The translations under genes were made by a program, and so were the position numbers. This document shows positions 10,267-17,721 of a stretch of 64,000 nt of DNA, piece after piece. The stretch comes from Denitrobaculum tricleocarpae (lineage in GTDB: Bacteria; Pseudomonadota; Alphaproteobacteria; Kiloniellales; Kiloniellaceae), in NCBI RefSeq assembly GCF_007004665.1, contig NZ_ML660052.1:744001-808000 (forward strand). Direction: 5' to 3'. Below the pieces are notes generated by a model that was not told where the DNA came from, ran no database searches, and saw only the letters and a list, made by a program, of their open reading frames with translations. The first letter of the stretch is position 1, and every line of letters starts with the position of its first letter.

Positions 10267-11469
10267 ATGATTCCCTATGGCCGCCAGACGATTGACGAAG
10301 ACGACATCGCGGCTGTCGCCGAGGTTTTGCGGGGGGATTTTCTGACCGGGGGGCCCGCAGTCGGGCGCTTTGAAGCAGCGCTGGCCGAGACCGTACAGGC
10401 GCCCCATGCGGTGGCTTGTGCAAATGGAACGGCGGCGCTTCATCTCGCCGTTCTGGCGCTTGACCTGGGGCCTGGCGATATCGTGGTGGTTCCCTCTGTC
10501 ACCTTCTTGGCGAGTGCCAACGTCGTCAGGTTCGTCGGGGCGAATGTCCTCTTCGCGGACGTCGATCCCGACAGTGGCTTGCTCACCGCCGGCACGCTGC
10601 GCGAGGCCCTGACCCGGGCGGAGGATCCACGCCGGGTTCGCGCAGCCATACCTGTGCATCTCAACGGTCAATCCTGCGACATGGAGGAGATTTCATCCCT
10701 CGCCGCAGAGTACGGTTTTGCTGTGATTGAAGATGCCTGCCATGCATTGGGTGGTGCCCACACAGCCGGCGGAGAACGAGCGCTGGTGGGGTCTGCGTCC
10801 CTGTCGAAGATGGCGTGTTTTTCCTTCCACCCAGTCAAGGCCGTCGCCATGGGCGAGGGAGGGGCGGTCACGACCCGCGATTCCGAGTTGGCCGGCCGCT
10901 TAGCGCGACTTCGCAGTCATGGTATGACGCGCGACCCGGGTGCATTCCTGCAGCAGGATGAGGCCCGGGACCCCGGGGGACAGACCAATCCCTGGTATTA
11001 CGAGATGGCCGAGCCCGGCTTCAACTATCGGGCCTGCGACATGCAGTGCGCGCTCGGAGAGAGCCAGTTGCGCAAGCTGGGGGCATTCCTCGCCCGGCGC
11101 CGGGCTCTGGCGGCGCGTTATGACTCGTTGCTGGCTTCGTTGGCAAATGTGGTTAAACCCGTCCCGCGTCTGAGCTCAATGGACGATGGATGGCATCTCT
11201 ATCCTGTGCTGATTGATTTCCAGGCCTTGGGTCTGTCTCGGGCAGACGTCATGATGCGTCTTAGGGACGCAGGTGTCGGCACGCAGGTCCACTATATTCC
11301 GGTTCATAGACAACCTTACTACCGAGCGCTTTACCCGGGGCTCAGCCTGCCGGGGGCCGATGCCTATTACGAACGTTGTCTTTCCCTGCCACTGTTTCCG
11401 GCGATGAATGACAATGATGTCGATACCGTCGTCAACGCGCTCGCCGGCATCCTGACCGACGCAGCCTGA
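10267..11469 (+). CDS. pseC: UDP-4-amino-4,6-dideoxy-N-acetyl-beta-L-altrosamine transaminase (PseC-type)
   Basis: PseC is a PLP-dependent DegT/DnrJ/EryC1 aminotransferase that uses glutamate to aminate C4 of the PseB product. The start ATG 10267 has GAGGAG at 10251-10256 and gives MIPYGRQTIDEDD, the usual N-terminus. Visible features are CANGTAALHLAVLAL for the phosphate-binding region, EDACHALGG, and the PLP Schiff-base lysine in SFHPVKAVAMGEGG (Lys191). The length of 400 aa is normal. Its stop overlaps the ATG of the spsF remnant (TGATG). The last ~126 codons are duplicated 1858 bases downstream, but this copy is the complete one. Confidence 0.92.
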   Translation: MIPYGRQTIDEDDIAAVAEVLRGDFLTGGPAVGRFEAALAETVQAPHAVACANGTAALHLAVLALDLGPGDIVVVPSVTFLASANVVRFVGANVLFADVDPDSGLLTAGTLREALTRAEDPRRVRAAIPVHLNGQSCDMEEISSLAAEYGFAVIEDACHALGGAHTAGGERALVGSASLSKMACFSFHPVKAVAMGEGGAVTTRDSELAGRLARLRSHGMTRDPGAFLQQDEARDPGGQTNPWYYEMAEPGFNYRACDMQCALGESQLRKLGAFLARRRALAARYDSLLASLANVVKPVPRLSSMDDGWHLYPVLIDFQALGLSRADVMMRLRDAGVGTQVHYIPVHRQPYYRALYPGLSLPGADAYYERCLSLPLFPAMNDNDVDTVVNALAGILTDAA

Positions 11470-11667
11470 TGCAAGCCGTCATTGTACAGGCGCGATGCCG
11501 CGCTGGGCAAGGCGCGCTGGACTTTGGGTTATCCGGAGGACCTGACTTTCTTCCGCGCCCTTTTTAACCTTCTCCCCGCCGGCAACCGGGATTGGCGGGC
11601 TGCTCTCGCGGTTGTTCGCGCTCATCCGGAGGTCCGCGGGTTGAATGGATCGCGCCATCAAAGATAG
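11469..11667 (+). pseudogene. SpsF-like cytidylyltransferase/glycosyltransferase, internal-deletion remnant (copy 1)
   Basis: ATG 11469 overlaps the pseC stop and encodes MQAVIVQAR, the usual first residues of SpsF-family proteins. Instead of the following GSTRLPGK-type nucleotide-binding loop, the sequence goes almost directly, and in another frame, to ARWTLGYPEDLTFFRALF and PEVRGLN, which resemble the extreme C-terminus of the same family. About 27 bases of 5' end and 170 bases of 3' end remain, so the central ~170 codons were lost. The translation is out of frame across the junction and cannot yield an active enzyme. Confidence 0.65.
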
Positions 11668-11740
11668 AACGCGGGGTCTTCACTCTGTTTTTTTTTCGGA
11701 ACGCCGCGTTTGTCGTTTCAGGACCTGGTGCTCTGTTGCT

Positions 11741-12565
11741 CTACGGTTTGCGCAGAATGCCCTGGTACTTTCCTTGATCAGCCACAACGATGGGAGTAAT
11801 GCCAATCTGCTCGCAGAATTGTCGAAAGCCGTCATTATCGCCGATGTCGTCCGATATCAAGAGACCACCTGAACGGAGGGCTTTCCATAGATGATCATAG
11901 CCCCACAGCCGGCCCGGAACCGATTTATCGGAATCGTAGTGAGCGAAGTCAATAGAGCCAGAGGCACGCGTGGCCTGAGGCAAGCCTTCGCGGTCCGCGC
12001 AGCGATAAATGTGCCAATTGCTGCGAAGATCAGACGGAACAACACAACCGACCCAGTTGTCGCTTCGGAGTTTGAAGTACGGCAGATCGACGCTGAAGAG
12101 CTGGCCCTGACGCTTCTGCAATGAGAGGAGAACGGCAAGACTGGACCAGCCATAAGCGACGCCGGTTTCAATCCCGCGCGCCGCTTCCAGGCCTTCGGTC
12201 AATGAGTACAGAAGGGTTAAGTTGCCGGCGCCCCCCATTTTTATCGGGCAGTTCTCTTCGGCCCGCTTTGCACCATTGAAGACGTCCGGGTAGACATCTG
12301 CCGGATTGACGACATCGATGTTTAACTCGGCAAGGGCCTCGTCTGTTGAGACGGCTAATTGATTACACCAGCCCGATCCGTCGGAAGGCCTGTCCGGCGG
12401 GATATACTTTCCAAAACGCTTCATTATGCGCGGTCGGAGCTCGCGGCGCCATATTTCCGGCCAAACAGCGGTTTTTGTCAGGTAGGGATGATATGTCTGG
12501 AGAAAATAATTTGCGAAACTGAGGTATTTCATCACGTCCAACGTTAGCCGAATCTCGCGGAACAA
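11741..12565 (-). CDS. Class I SAM-dependent methyltransferase (Methyltransf_24-like), copy 1
   Basis: The 274-aa protein has a central Rossmann-like region with IETGVAYGWSSLAVLL in place of motif I, an acidic end of strand beta-2 in LFSVDLPY, and IDFAHYDSDKS and LISDDIGDNDGF patterns typical of the Methyltransf_24 group. It probably methylates a glycan or nucleotide sugar of this locus (inference). It is transcribed against its neighbours. An identical-looking second copy lies at 13599-14423 because of the 1858-bp tandem duplication, so gene dosage is doubled. The start ATG lies in an AT-richer stretch; no strong ribosome site is obvious. Confidence 0.75.
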   Translation of the reverse strand: MFREIRLTLDVMKYLSFANYFLQTYHPYLTKTAVWPEIWRRELRPRIMKRFGKYIPPDRPSDGSGWCNQLAVSTDEALAELNIDVVNPADVYPDVFNGAKRAEENCPIKMGGAGNLTLLYSLTEGLEAARGIETGVAYGWSSLAVLLSLQKRQGQLFSVDLPYFKLRSDNWVGCVVPSDLRSNWHIYRCADREGLPQATRASGSIDFAHYDSDKSVPGRLWGYDHLWKALRSGGLLISDDIGDNDGFRQFCEQIGITPIVVADQGKYQGILRKP

Positions 12566-12947
12566 CGGCAGTGTTTAGGTGCTTTCGGCGCGTATGACGG
12601 CGACGTTTAGCAGACGCAAGGAACCCGTACAAGAGAGCAAGTGCGCGAAGCTGCCGCTCTCTGAATTTGGAATGGGTATAATCGCCGCTCAATTCAAACA
12701 AATTTCCTTGACGTTTGTGGTTCCAACGGTCAGTTAAGCCTCGTCTTCTGATCGGCAAAAACGTGTTTCTTTTCTTAACATGGAAGTGTGTATTGCCTGC
12801 TGTCCTGGTTGCTTGAGAGGGCGTTGGGTGTCGTGACGTAATGAGCTTGGAGTCGTTTGATTGGTGTTTAGGCGCGGTGAACTAAAGCGGTTTTTCAGCT
12901 ACTTAAGTCTGGTTGTTTCGTCAAGCCTTGCCTGTCGCGGTATCGGA
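12566..12947. other. Spacer of duplication unit 1 and truncated 5' end of DUF115-like gene
   Basis: Bases 12566-12860 lie between the methyltransferase start and the fragment of the downstream gene; they hold no gene I can support and are repeated at 14424-14718. Bases 12861-12950 repeat the first ~30 codons of the DUF115-like frame, cut off by the duplication junction. Frame continues out of register into pseC sequence, so no fusion protein with a sensible domain arises. Confidence 0.5.
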
Positions 12948-13327
12948 TCGCCCGGCGCCGGGCTCTGGCGGCGCGGTATGACTCGTTGCTGGCTTCGTTG
13001 GCAAATGTGGTTAAGCCTGTCCCGCGTCTGAGCTCAGCGGACGATGGGTGGCATCTCTATCCTGTACTGATTGATTTCCAGGCCTTGGGTCTGTCTCGGG
13101 CAGACGTCATGATGCGTCTTAGGGACGCAGGTGTCGGCACGCAGGTCCACTATATTCCGGTTCATAGACAACCTTACTACCGAGCGCTTTACCCGGGGCT
13201 CAGCCTGCCGGGGGCCGATGCCTATTACGAACGTTGTCTTTCCCTGCCACTGTTTCCGGCGATGAATGACAATGATGTCGATACCGTCGTCAACGCGCTC
13301 GCCGGCATCCTGACCGACGCAGCCTGA
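12948..13327 (+). pseudogene. pseC 3' fragment (duplication unit 2)
   Basis: This holds the last ~126 codons of pseC without the N-terminal PLP-binding part; an open frame from 12986 would give 113 aa beginning LASLANVVKPVPRL. It differs from the complete copy at seven bases between 12976 and 13066, changing one residue (Met to Ala) and otherwise synonymous. It lacks the Schiff-base lysine and cannot be active alone. Confidence 0.85.
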
Positions 13328-13525
13328 TGCAAGCCGTCATTGTACAGGCGCGATGCCGCGCTGGGCAAGGCGCGCTGGACTTTGGGTTATCCGGAGGACC
13401 TGACTTTCTTCCGCGCCCTTTTTAACCTTCTCCCCGCCGGCAACCGGGATTGGCGGGCTGCTCTCGCGGTTGTTCGCGCTCATCCGGAGGTCCGCGGGTT
13501 GAATGGATCGCGCCATCAAAGATAG
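13327..13525 (+). pseudogene. SpsF-like internal-deletion remnant (copy 2)
   Basis: This is an exact-looking repeat of the remnant at 11469-11667, shifted by 1858 bases. Because the deletion is in both copies, it preceded the duplication. Confidence 0.65.
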
Positions 13526-13598
13526 AACGCGGGGTCTTCACTCTGTTTTTTTTTCGGAACGCCGCGTTTGTCGTTTCAGGACCTGGTGCTCTGTTGCT

Positions 13599-14423
13599 CT
13601 ACGGTTTGCGCAGAATGCCCTGGTACTTTCCTTGATCAGCCACAACGATGGGAGTAATGCCAATCTGCTCGCAGAATTGTCGAAAGCCGTCATTATCGCC
13701 GATGTCGTCCGATATCAAGAGACCACCTGAACGGAGGGCTTTCCATAGATGATCATAGCCCCACAGCCGGCCCGGAACCGATTTATCGGAATCGTAGTGA
13801 GCGAAGTCAATAGAGCCAGAGGCACGCGTGGCCTGAGGCAAGCCTTCGCGGTCCGCGCAGCGATAAATGTGCCAATTGCTGCGAAGATCAGACGGAACAA
13901 CACAACCGACCCAGTTGTCGCTTCGGAGTTTGAAGTACGGCAGATCGACGCTGAAGAGCTGGCCCTGACGCTTCTGCAATGAGAGGAGAACGGCAAGACT
14001 GGACCAGCCATAAGCGACGCCGGTTTCAATCCCGCGCGCCGCTTCCAGGCCTTCGGTCAATGAGTACAGAAGGGTTAAGTTGCCGGCGCCCCCCATTTTT
14101 ATCGGGCAGTTCTCTTCGGCCCGCTTTGCACCATTGAAGACGTCCGGGTAGACATCTGCCGGATTGACGACATCGATGTTTAACTCGGCAAGGGCCTCGT
14201 CTGTTGAGACGGCTAATTGATTACACCAGCCCGATCCGTCGGAAGGCCTGTCCGGCGGGATATACTTTCCAAAACGCTTCATTATGCGCGGTCGGAGCTC
14301 GCGGCGCCATATTTCCGGCCAAACAGCGGTTTTTGTCAGGTAGGGATGATATGTCTGGAGAAAATAATTTGCGAAACTGAGGTATTTCATCACGTCCAAC
14401 GTTAGCCGAATCTCGCGGAACAA
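13599..14423 (-). CDS. Class I SAM-dependent methyltransferase (Methyltransf_24-like), copy 2
   Basis: The predicted 274-aa protein is identical in sequence to that of 11741-12565, and the flanks are repeated as well. Both copies keep complete frames, so the duplication is either recent or maintained. Features are as for copy 1: GVAYGWSSLAVLL, FSVDLPY, HYDSDKS and SDDIGDNDGF. Confidence 0.75.
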   Translation of the reverse strand: MFREIRLTLDVMKYLSFANYFLQTYHPYLTKTAVWPEIWRRELRPRIMKRFGKYIPPDRPSDGSGWCNQLAVSTDEALAELNIDVVNPADVYPDVFNGAKRAEENCPIKMGGAGNLTLLYSLTEGLEAARGIETGVAYGWSSLAVLLSLQKRQGQLFSVDLPYFKLRSDNWVGCVVPSDLRSNWHIYRCADREGLPQATRASGSIDFAHYDSDKSVPGRLWGYDHLWKALRSGGLLISDDIGDNDGFRQFCEQIGITPIVVADQGKYQGILRKP

Positions 14424-14718
14424 CGGCAGTGTTTAGGTGCTTTCGGCGCGTATGACGGCGACGTTTAGCAGACGCAAGGAACCCGTACAAGAGAGCAAGT
14501 GCGCGAAGCTGCCGCTCTCTGAATTTGGAATGGGTATAATCGCCGCTCAATTCAAACAAATTTCCTTGACGTTTGTGGTTCCAACGGTCAGTTAAGCCTC
14601 GTCTTCTGATCGGCAAAAACGTGTTTCTTTTCTTAACATGGAAGTGTGTATTGCCTGCTGTCCTGGTTGCTTGAGAGGGCGTTGGGTGTCGTGACGTAAT
14701 GAGCTTGGAGTCGTTTGA

Positions 14719-15750
14719 TTGGTGTTTAGGCGCGGTGAACTAAAGCGGTTTTTCAGCTACTTAAGTCTGGTTGTTTCGTCAAGCCTTGCCTGTCGCGGTA
14801 TCGGATCGCCCGGCGCCGGGCGCCTGCTCACGCTCTTTCATTACCTCGATCGCGAAGATCAGCCGGTGTTTCTGTCCAATACGATCAGTGCGCTGAAGCA
14901 GCTTCGCCTGGAAAAGAGGTACAGGAAGAAAGGCATAATAAAGTCGATTGAGAACTGTATCAATCGAAATAGTGATCGCGTTTTTATTTTGGGTAGCGGA
15001 CCAAGTATAAACGATCTTTCTGAGGGTGACTTCGAACATATTTCAAAGAGTGACTCCTGGGGGTTTAATTCCTGGTTCGTTCATGAATTTGTGCCGAGTG
15101 TGTATTTTACTCAAATCGAGCAGGATAAGAGACGCGGTGCCGACATCTTGGAAATAATGGACAATATTTTTTACAAAGTATCCGGGCGATATAAAAATGC
15201 CAAAATTGTAATCAAGGGAGGGGATTTATATCACGGTCGTGATTTTGCGCATACCGAGTCGTTCAGGAAGTTCGAGAAAGTCGACGGCGCGATGATCTCG
15301 GTCTTGCCCACTCTTCTTGTCCCCGACGGGGTCCATGATGATCCTGATGGTCTTTTTAGTGGGTTGCGCAGAGCCGGATTGCTCAGCCATGGCTCCGGAG
15401 TATGCTTGCCCGTGCCGCAGGTCAGGAGCACGGTGGGCCTCCTAATCGCGCTTGCTGTCCAAATGGGATACAAGGAGGTTGTCCTTTGCGGTATCGATGG
15501 TAAAAGCGATGAACACTTTTTCGATGACGAAAAATACTTGAGTGTTTTTCCTGAGTTGAGTGCGTTTCGTAAGTACTATGTAAATGAAACTCATCCACAT
15601 AACGTTCCCGGGAAGAAGGGGGTTTCTCCTCTTGACTACACCGTGTTGATGGCTGACTTCTGCAAAAAGTCTTTCGGTGTCGAGGTGACGAATGCCAGCG
15701 CTCACAGTCTACTCGCGGGGAAACTGCCCCAGTACGTATTCCAAGAGTAA
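14719..15750 (+). CDS. DUF115/MptE-like or GT42-like putative transferase
   Basis: I cannot name this 343-aa protein with certainty. Its core begins with DRVFILGSGPSINDLSEGDF, a Rossmann-like strand-loop with the GSGPS motif shared by DUF115/MptE-like proteins and GT42 sialyltransferases, followed by GFNSWFVHEFVPSVYFTQ. A later strand LIALAVQMGYKEVVLCGIDG also fits DUF115-type enzymes, which act on motility-related glycans. The frame opens at TTG 14719 (GTG 14722 is next); the first ~35 codons are GC-rich and cross the duplication boundary at 14806-14821, while the rest is more AT-rich, so the native N-terminus may differ. A role in nonulosonate or related glycan transfer is inference from context. 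Confidence 0.6.
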   Translation: MVFRRGELKRFFSYLSLVVSSSLACRGIGSPGAGRLLTLFHYLDREDQPVFLSNTISALKQLRLEKRYRKKGIIKSIENCINRNSDRVFILGSGPSINDLSEGDFEHISKSDSWGFNSWFVHEFVPSVYFTQIEQDKRRGADILEIMDNIFYKVSGRYKNAKIVIKGGDLYHGRDFAHTESFRKFEKVDGAMISVLPTLLVPDGVHDDPDGLFSGLRRAGLLSHGSGVCLPVPQVRSTVGLLIALAVQMGYKEVVLCGIDGKSDEHFFDDEKYLSVFPELSAFRKYYVNETHPHNVPGKKGVSPLDYTVLMADFCKKSFGVEVTNASAHSLLAGKLPQYVFQE

Positions 15751-15975
15751 CTTGGTGTTCTGTGGAGCGGATCAGTCTTTGCTCTGTTTGGAGTGCCGTA
15801 GTCGCGGGCCGCTGTTGAAGGCGGTCAGCAGGTCCTCTCATCGGCTGGATCTGGTAGTGAGAACGAATACTCGTCTGCGTTCCTGAGCAAGCTGGATTCT
15901 GTGTGTCGGATGGTTCAGGGGTGGTGCCAAGTCTGACGGTCAGGCAAAAATTTTAATCAATCCGGAGAAGGACAA

Positions 15976-17163
15976 ATGTCCCGTCACATACTTCTGCTTG
16001 TTGACACCTATGTCACTGAAGGCAATTCGCCGCGCGGTGCGAAGTTTCGCGTACACCTGAGAGCCTTTCGTGAGCGCGGTCTGCATGTCGGTCTCGTAGC
16101 TTTTATGCAACGGGACTACAGTTTGCTCGACTGTTTGCGGCACGGTGGCTTCATTTGGGAAGAGAATGAATTTGGCGCTCCGATTGTCCGGGACTGCACC
16201 TTTTATGCTCTACCGGAACGCCGGCCGATTTGGCGAACAAAGTATGACGCGAGCGGTCCTATGGGATTGCGCAGCTTAAAATACTATATCCGCCGGCACG
16301 GCCGGCCTGATCTTATCCATGCTCACGGCTCGCAATGGAGTGGTGTCGCTGCAAACGCAGTTCTGAACTCACTGGGGATTCCCTACGTTGTGACGGAACA
16401 CATGACCAATTATGCAAGGGGAGTCGTGGAAGAGGCTCACTTGCCGACAATGCGTAAGGTCTTTTCCGAAGCCCGGATGCGTCTGCCAATCGGTGAAAGC
16501 ACCGGGCAACTGCTGGAAGACATGTTTGGTGACGATTTCCGCCCCTGGCGGGTTATACCGAATATGATTGACGACCAGCTTTTCCCTGCGCGGACAGGCC
16601 GCACTTCCCCAACCGGAACGCCGTTCGTATTCATTTCCGTGGGGCGTTTTGATCGAATCAAGGGTTTTGACGTTCTTCTCGAGGCCTTTGCGGCAGGGTT
16701 CAAGGGACGACCGGTCAATCTGCGTATCGGTGGAGGAGGTCAATTAGAGTCAGAGCTTCATGCTCTTTGCGAAGGTCTGGGGATCGGCAAGCAAGTTGAG
16801 TTCCTGGGACAACTTAGCCGGGAACGCGTTTCCGAAGAGTTGAGGCGCGCCGACGCTTACGTTTTGGCGAGCCGGCATGAAACCTTCGGTATTCCCGTTG
16901 TAGAGGCGCATGCGTCGGGTTTGCCTGTGGTGGCGACGACATGCGGGGTACATGAAAAACTGATAGATGACAGTAACGGCATCTGGGTTGAACCAAGCAA
17001 CGTGAGCGCTTTGACAGAGGGGATGGAGCTTATGCTTCAAAAGCATGCTGATTTCGACCTTGACGGCATTCGTGCGCGCTGTCTGGCGAACTATGCGCCG
17101 CACGCCGTGCTCGACCAACTTGAAGAGATTTACGACAAGGCACTGAGCTCTGCCGGATCGTGA
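15976..17163 (+). CDS. Glycosyltransferase family 4
   Basis: This is a GT-B fold retaining glycosyltransferase of 395 aa. The N-terminal domain has the GT4 subfamily-style start HILLLVDTYVTEGNSPRGAKF and the DLIHAHGSQWSGVAA strand; the C-terminal domain (about 200-380) has FISVGRFDRIKGFDVLLEAF and the nucleotide-sugar binding pattern SRHETFGIPVVEAHASGLP with the E-x7-E pair. It would act at the cytoplasmic face of the inner membrane, adding a sugar to a lipid-linked glycan. ATG 15976 has GGAGAAGG about 6 bases upstream. A short direct repeat (gccggatcgtgatg) spans its stop codon. Confidence 0.88.
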   Translation: MSRHILLLVDTYVTEGNSPRGAKFRVHLRAFRERGLHVGLVAFMQRDYSLLDCLRHGGFIWEENEFGAPIVRDCTFYALPERRPIWRTKYDASGPMGLRSLKYYIRRHGRPDLIHAHGSQWSGVAANAVLNSLGIPYVVTEHMTNYARGVVEEAHLPTMRKVFSEARMRLPIGESTGQLLEDMFGDDFRPWRVIPNMIDDQLFPARTGRTSPTGTPFVFISVGRFDRIKGFDVLLEAFAAGFKGRPVNLRIGGGGQLESELHALCEGLGIGKQVEFLGQLSRERVSEELRRADAYVLASRHETFGIPVVEAHASGLPVVATTCGVHEKLIDDSNGIWVEPSNVSALTEGMELMLQKHADFDLDGIRARCLANYAPHAVLDQLEEIYDKALSSAGS

Positions 17164-17400
17164 TGCAGGCCGGATCGTGATGTAGGCCGGTGCGAGGTTT
17201 AGTCGCAAGCGAGCCAGACCTGCCAAATCCACTTTTTTCTGTGGTGGAGAATCTTGCCGGCACCGCTGGAGGAAGAACAGCTTTCCCCTGAAGTAGATCC
17301 GGTTTTATGTCGTTACGGGTTCCCTCCAGTGGGACGGTTCGAGTCTCTCGAGTGAGGATACCTGCCTAACGAGAAGTATCCAGTTGTAAGCGAGGGTGAA

Positions 17401-17721
17401 ATGCTCTATCTGCCCCGGAAGACTATCCATGGAGATGTTTTGTACCTTCTGTATCCGGAAACGCTTGAGGATCAATCTGGCTCAGATATCCGCAACTTGG
17501 TTCATTTAGACCTCGTTGCCGGGTTCGATGAGCATCCGGATCCCGCCTATGCCAAGACTACGAGCTTCCGAGACCGAGCGTTCACAGGGGAGCAAATGGG
17601 GCCGGCGCAGGTCATTCTGTTTTCCGAGTGTTCAAGATACCTTGCGAGGTGCCGGGCGTTTCAAAGAAGACCTGGAAGGCTGCAGAGCAAGGTTGCAGAT
17701 TGGCCGGGTGTGTTTCAGTGA
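17401..17721 (+). CDS. Hypothetical 106-aa protein, possibly a gene remnant
   Basis: I do not recognise this protein. It has a GAGGG about 5 bases before ATG 17401, and its stop TGA overlaps the GTG start of the next glycosyltransferase (GTGA at 17718-17721), an arrangement typical of coupled genes. The first half (LYLPRKTIHGDVLYLLYPET) looks protein-like, while the Arg/Cys-rich C-terminal half does not. It could be the surviving 3' part of a larger lost gene. Confidence 0.35.
   Translation: MLYLPRKTIHGDVLYLLYPETLEDQSGSDIRNLVHLDLVAGFDEHPDPAYAKTTSFRDRAFTGEQMGPAQVILFSECSRYLARCRAFQRRPGRLQSKVADWPGVFQ

Larger units (their letters stand above)
11090..14821. repeat. 1858-bp tandem duplication with 16-bp GC-rich boundary repeat
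   Basis: The 16-bp sequence tcgcccggcgccgggc occurs at 11090-11105, 12948-12963 and 14806-14821, each exactly 1858 bases apart. The two units between them look identical except for seven substitutions close to the left end (11118, 11157, 11160, 11179, 11180, 11190 and 11208 in unit 1). Each unit contains the pseC 3' end, an spsF remnant, a complete minus-strand methyltransferase gene and the 5' end of the DUF115-like gene. The first boundary copy lies inside pseC and the last inside the DUF115-like frame, so these two genes stay intact while the middle junction is a chimaera. Confidence 0.95.

Noticed and set aside
9669-10268. 199-codon minus-strand frame across the MITE
   Set aside because: It translates both inverted repeats, giving matching peptide pieces (VVGLKFV and TNFRPTT). 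It has no family features and no ribosome site.
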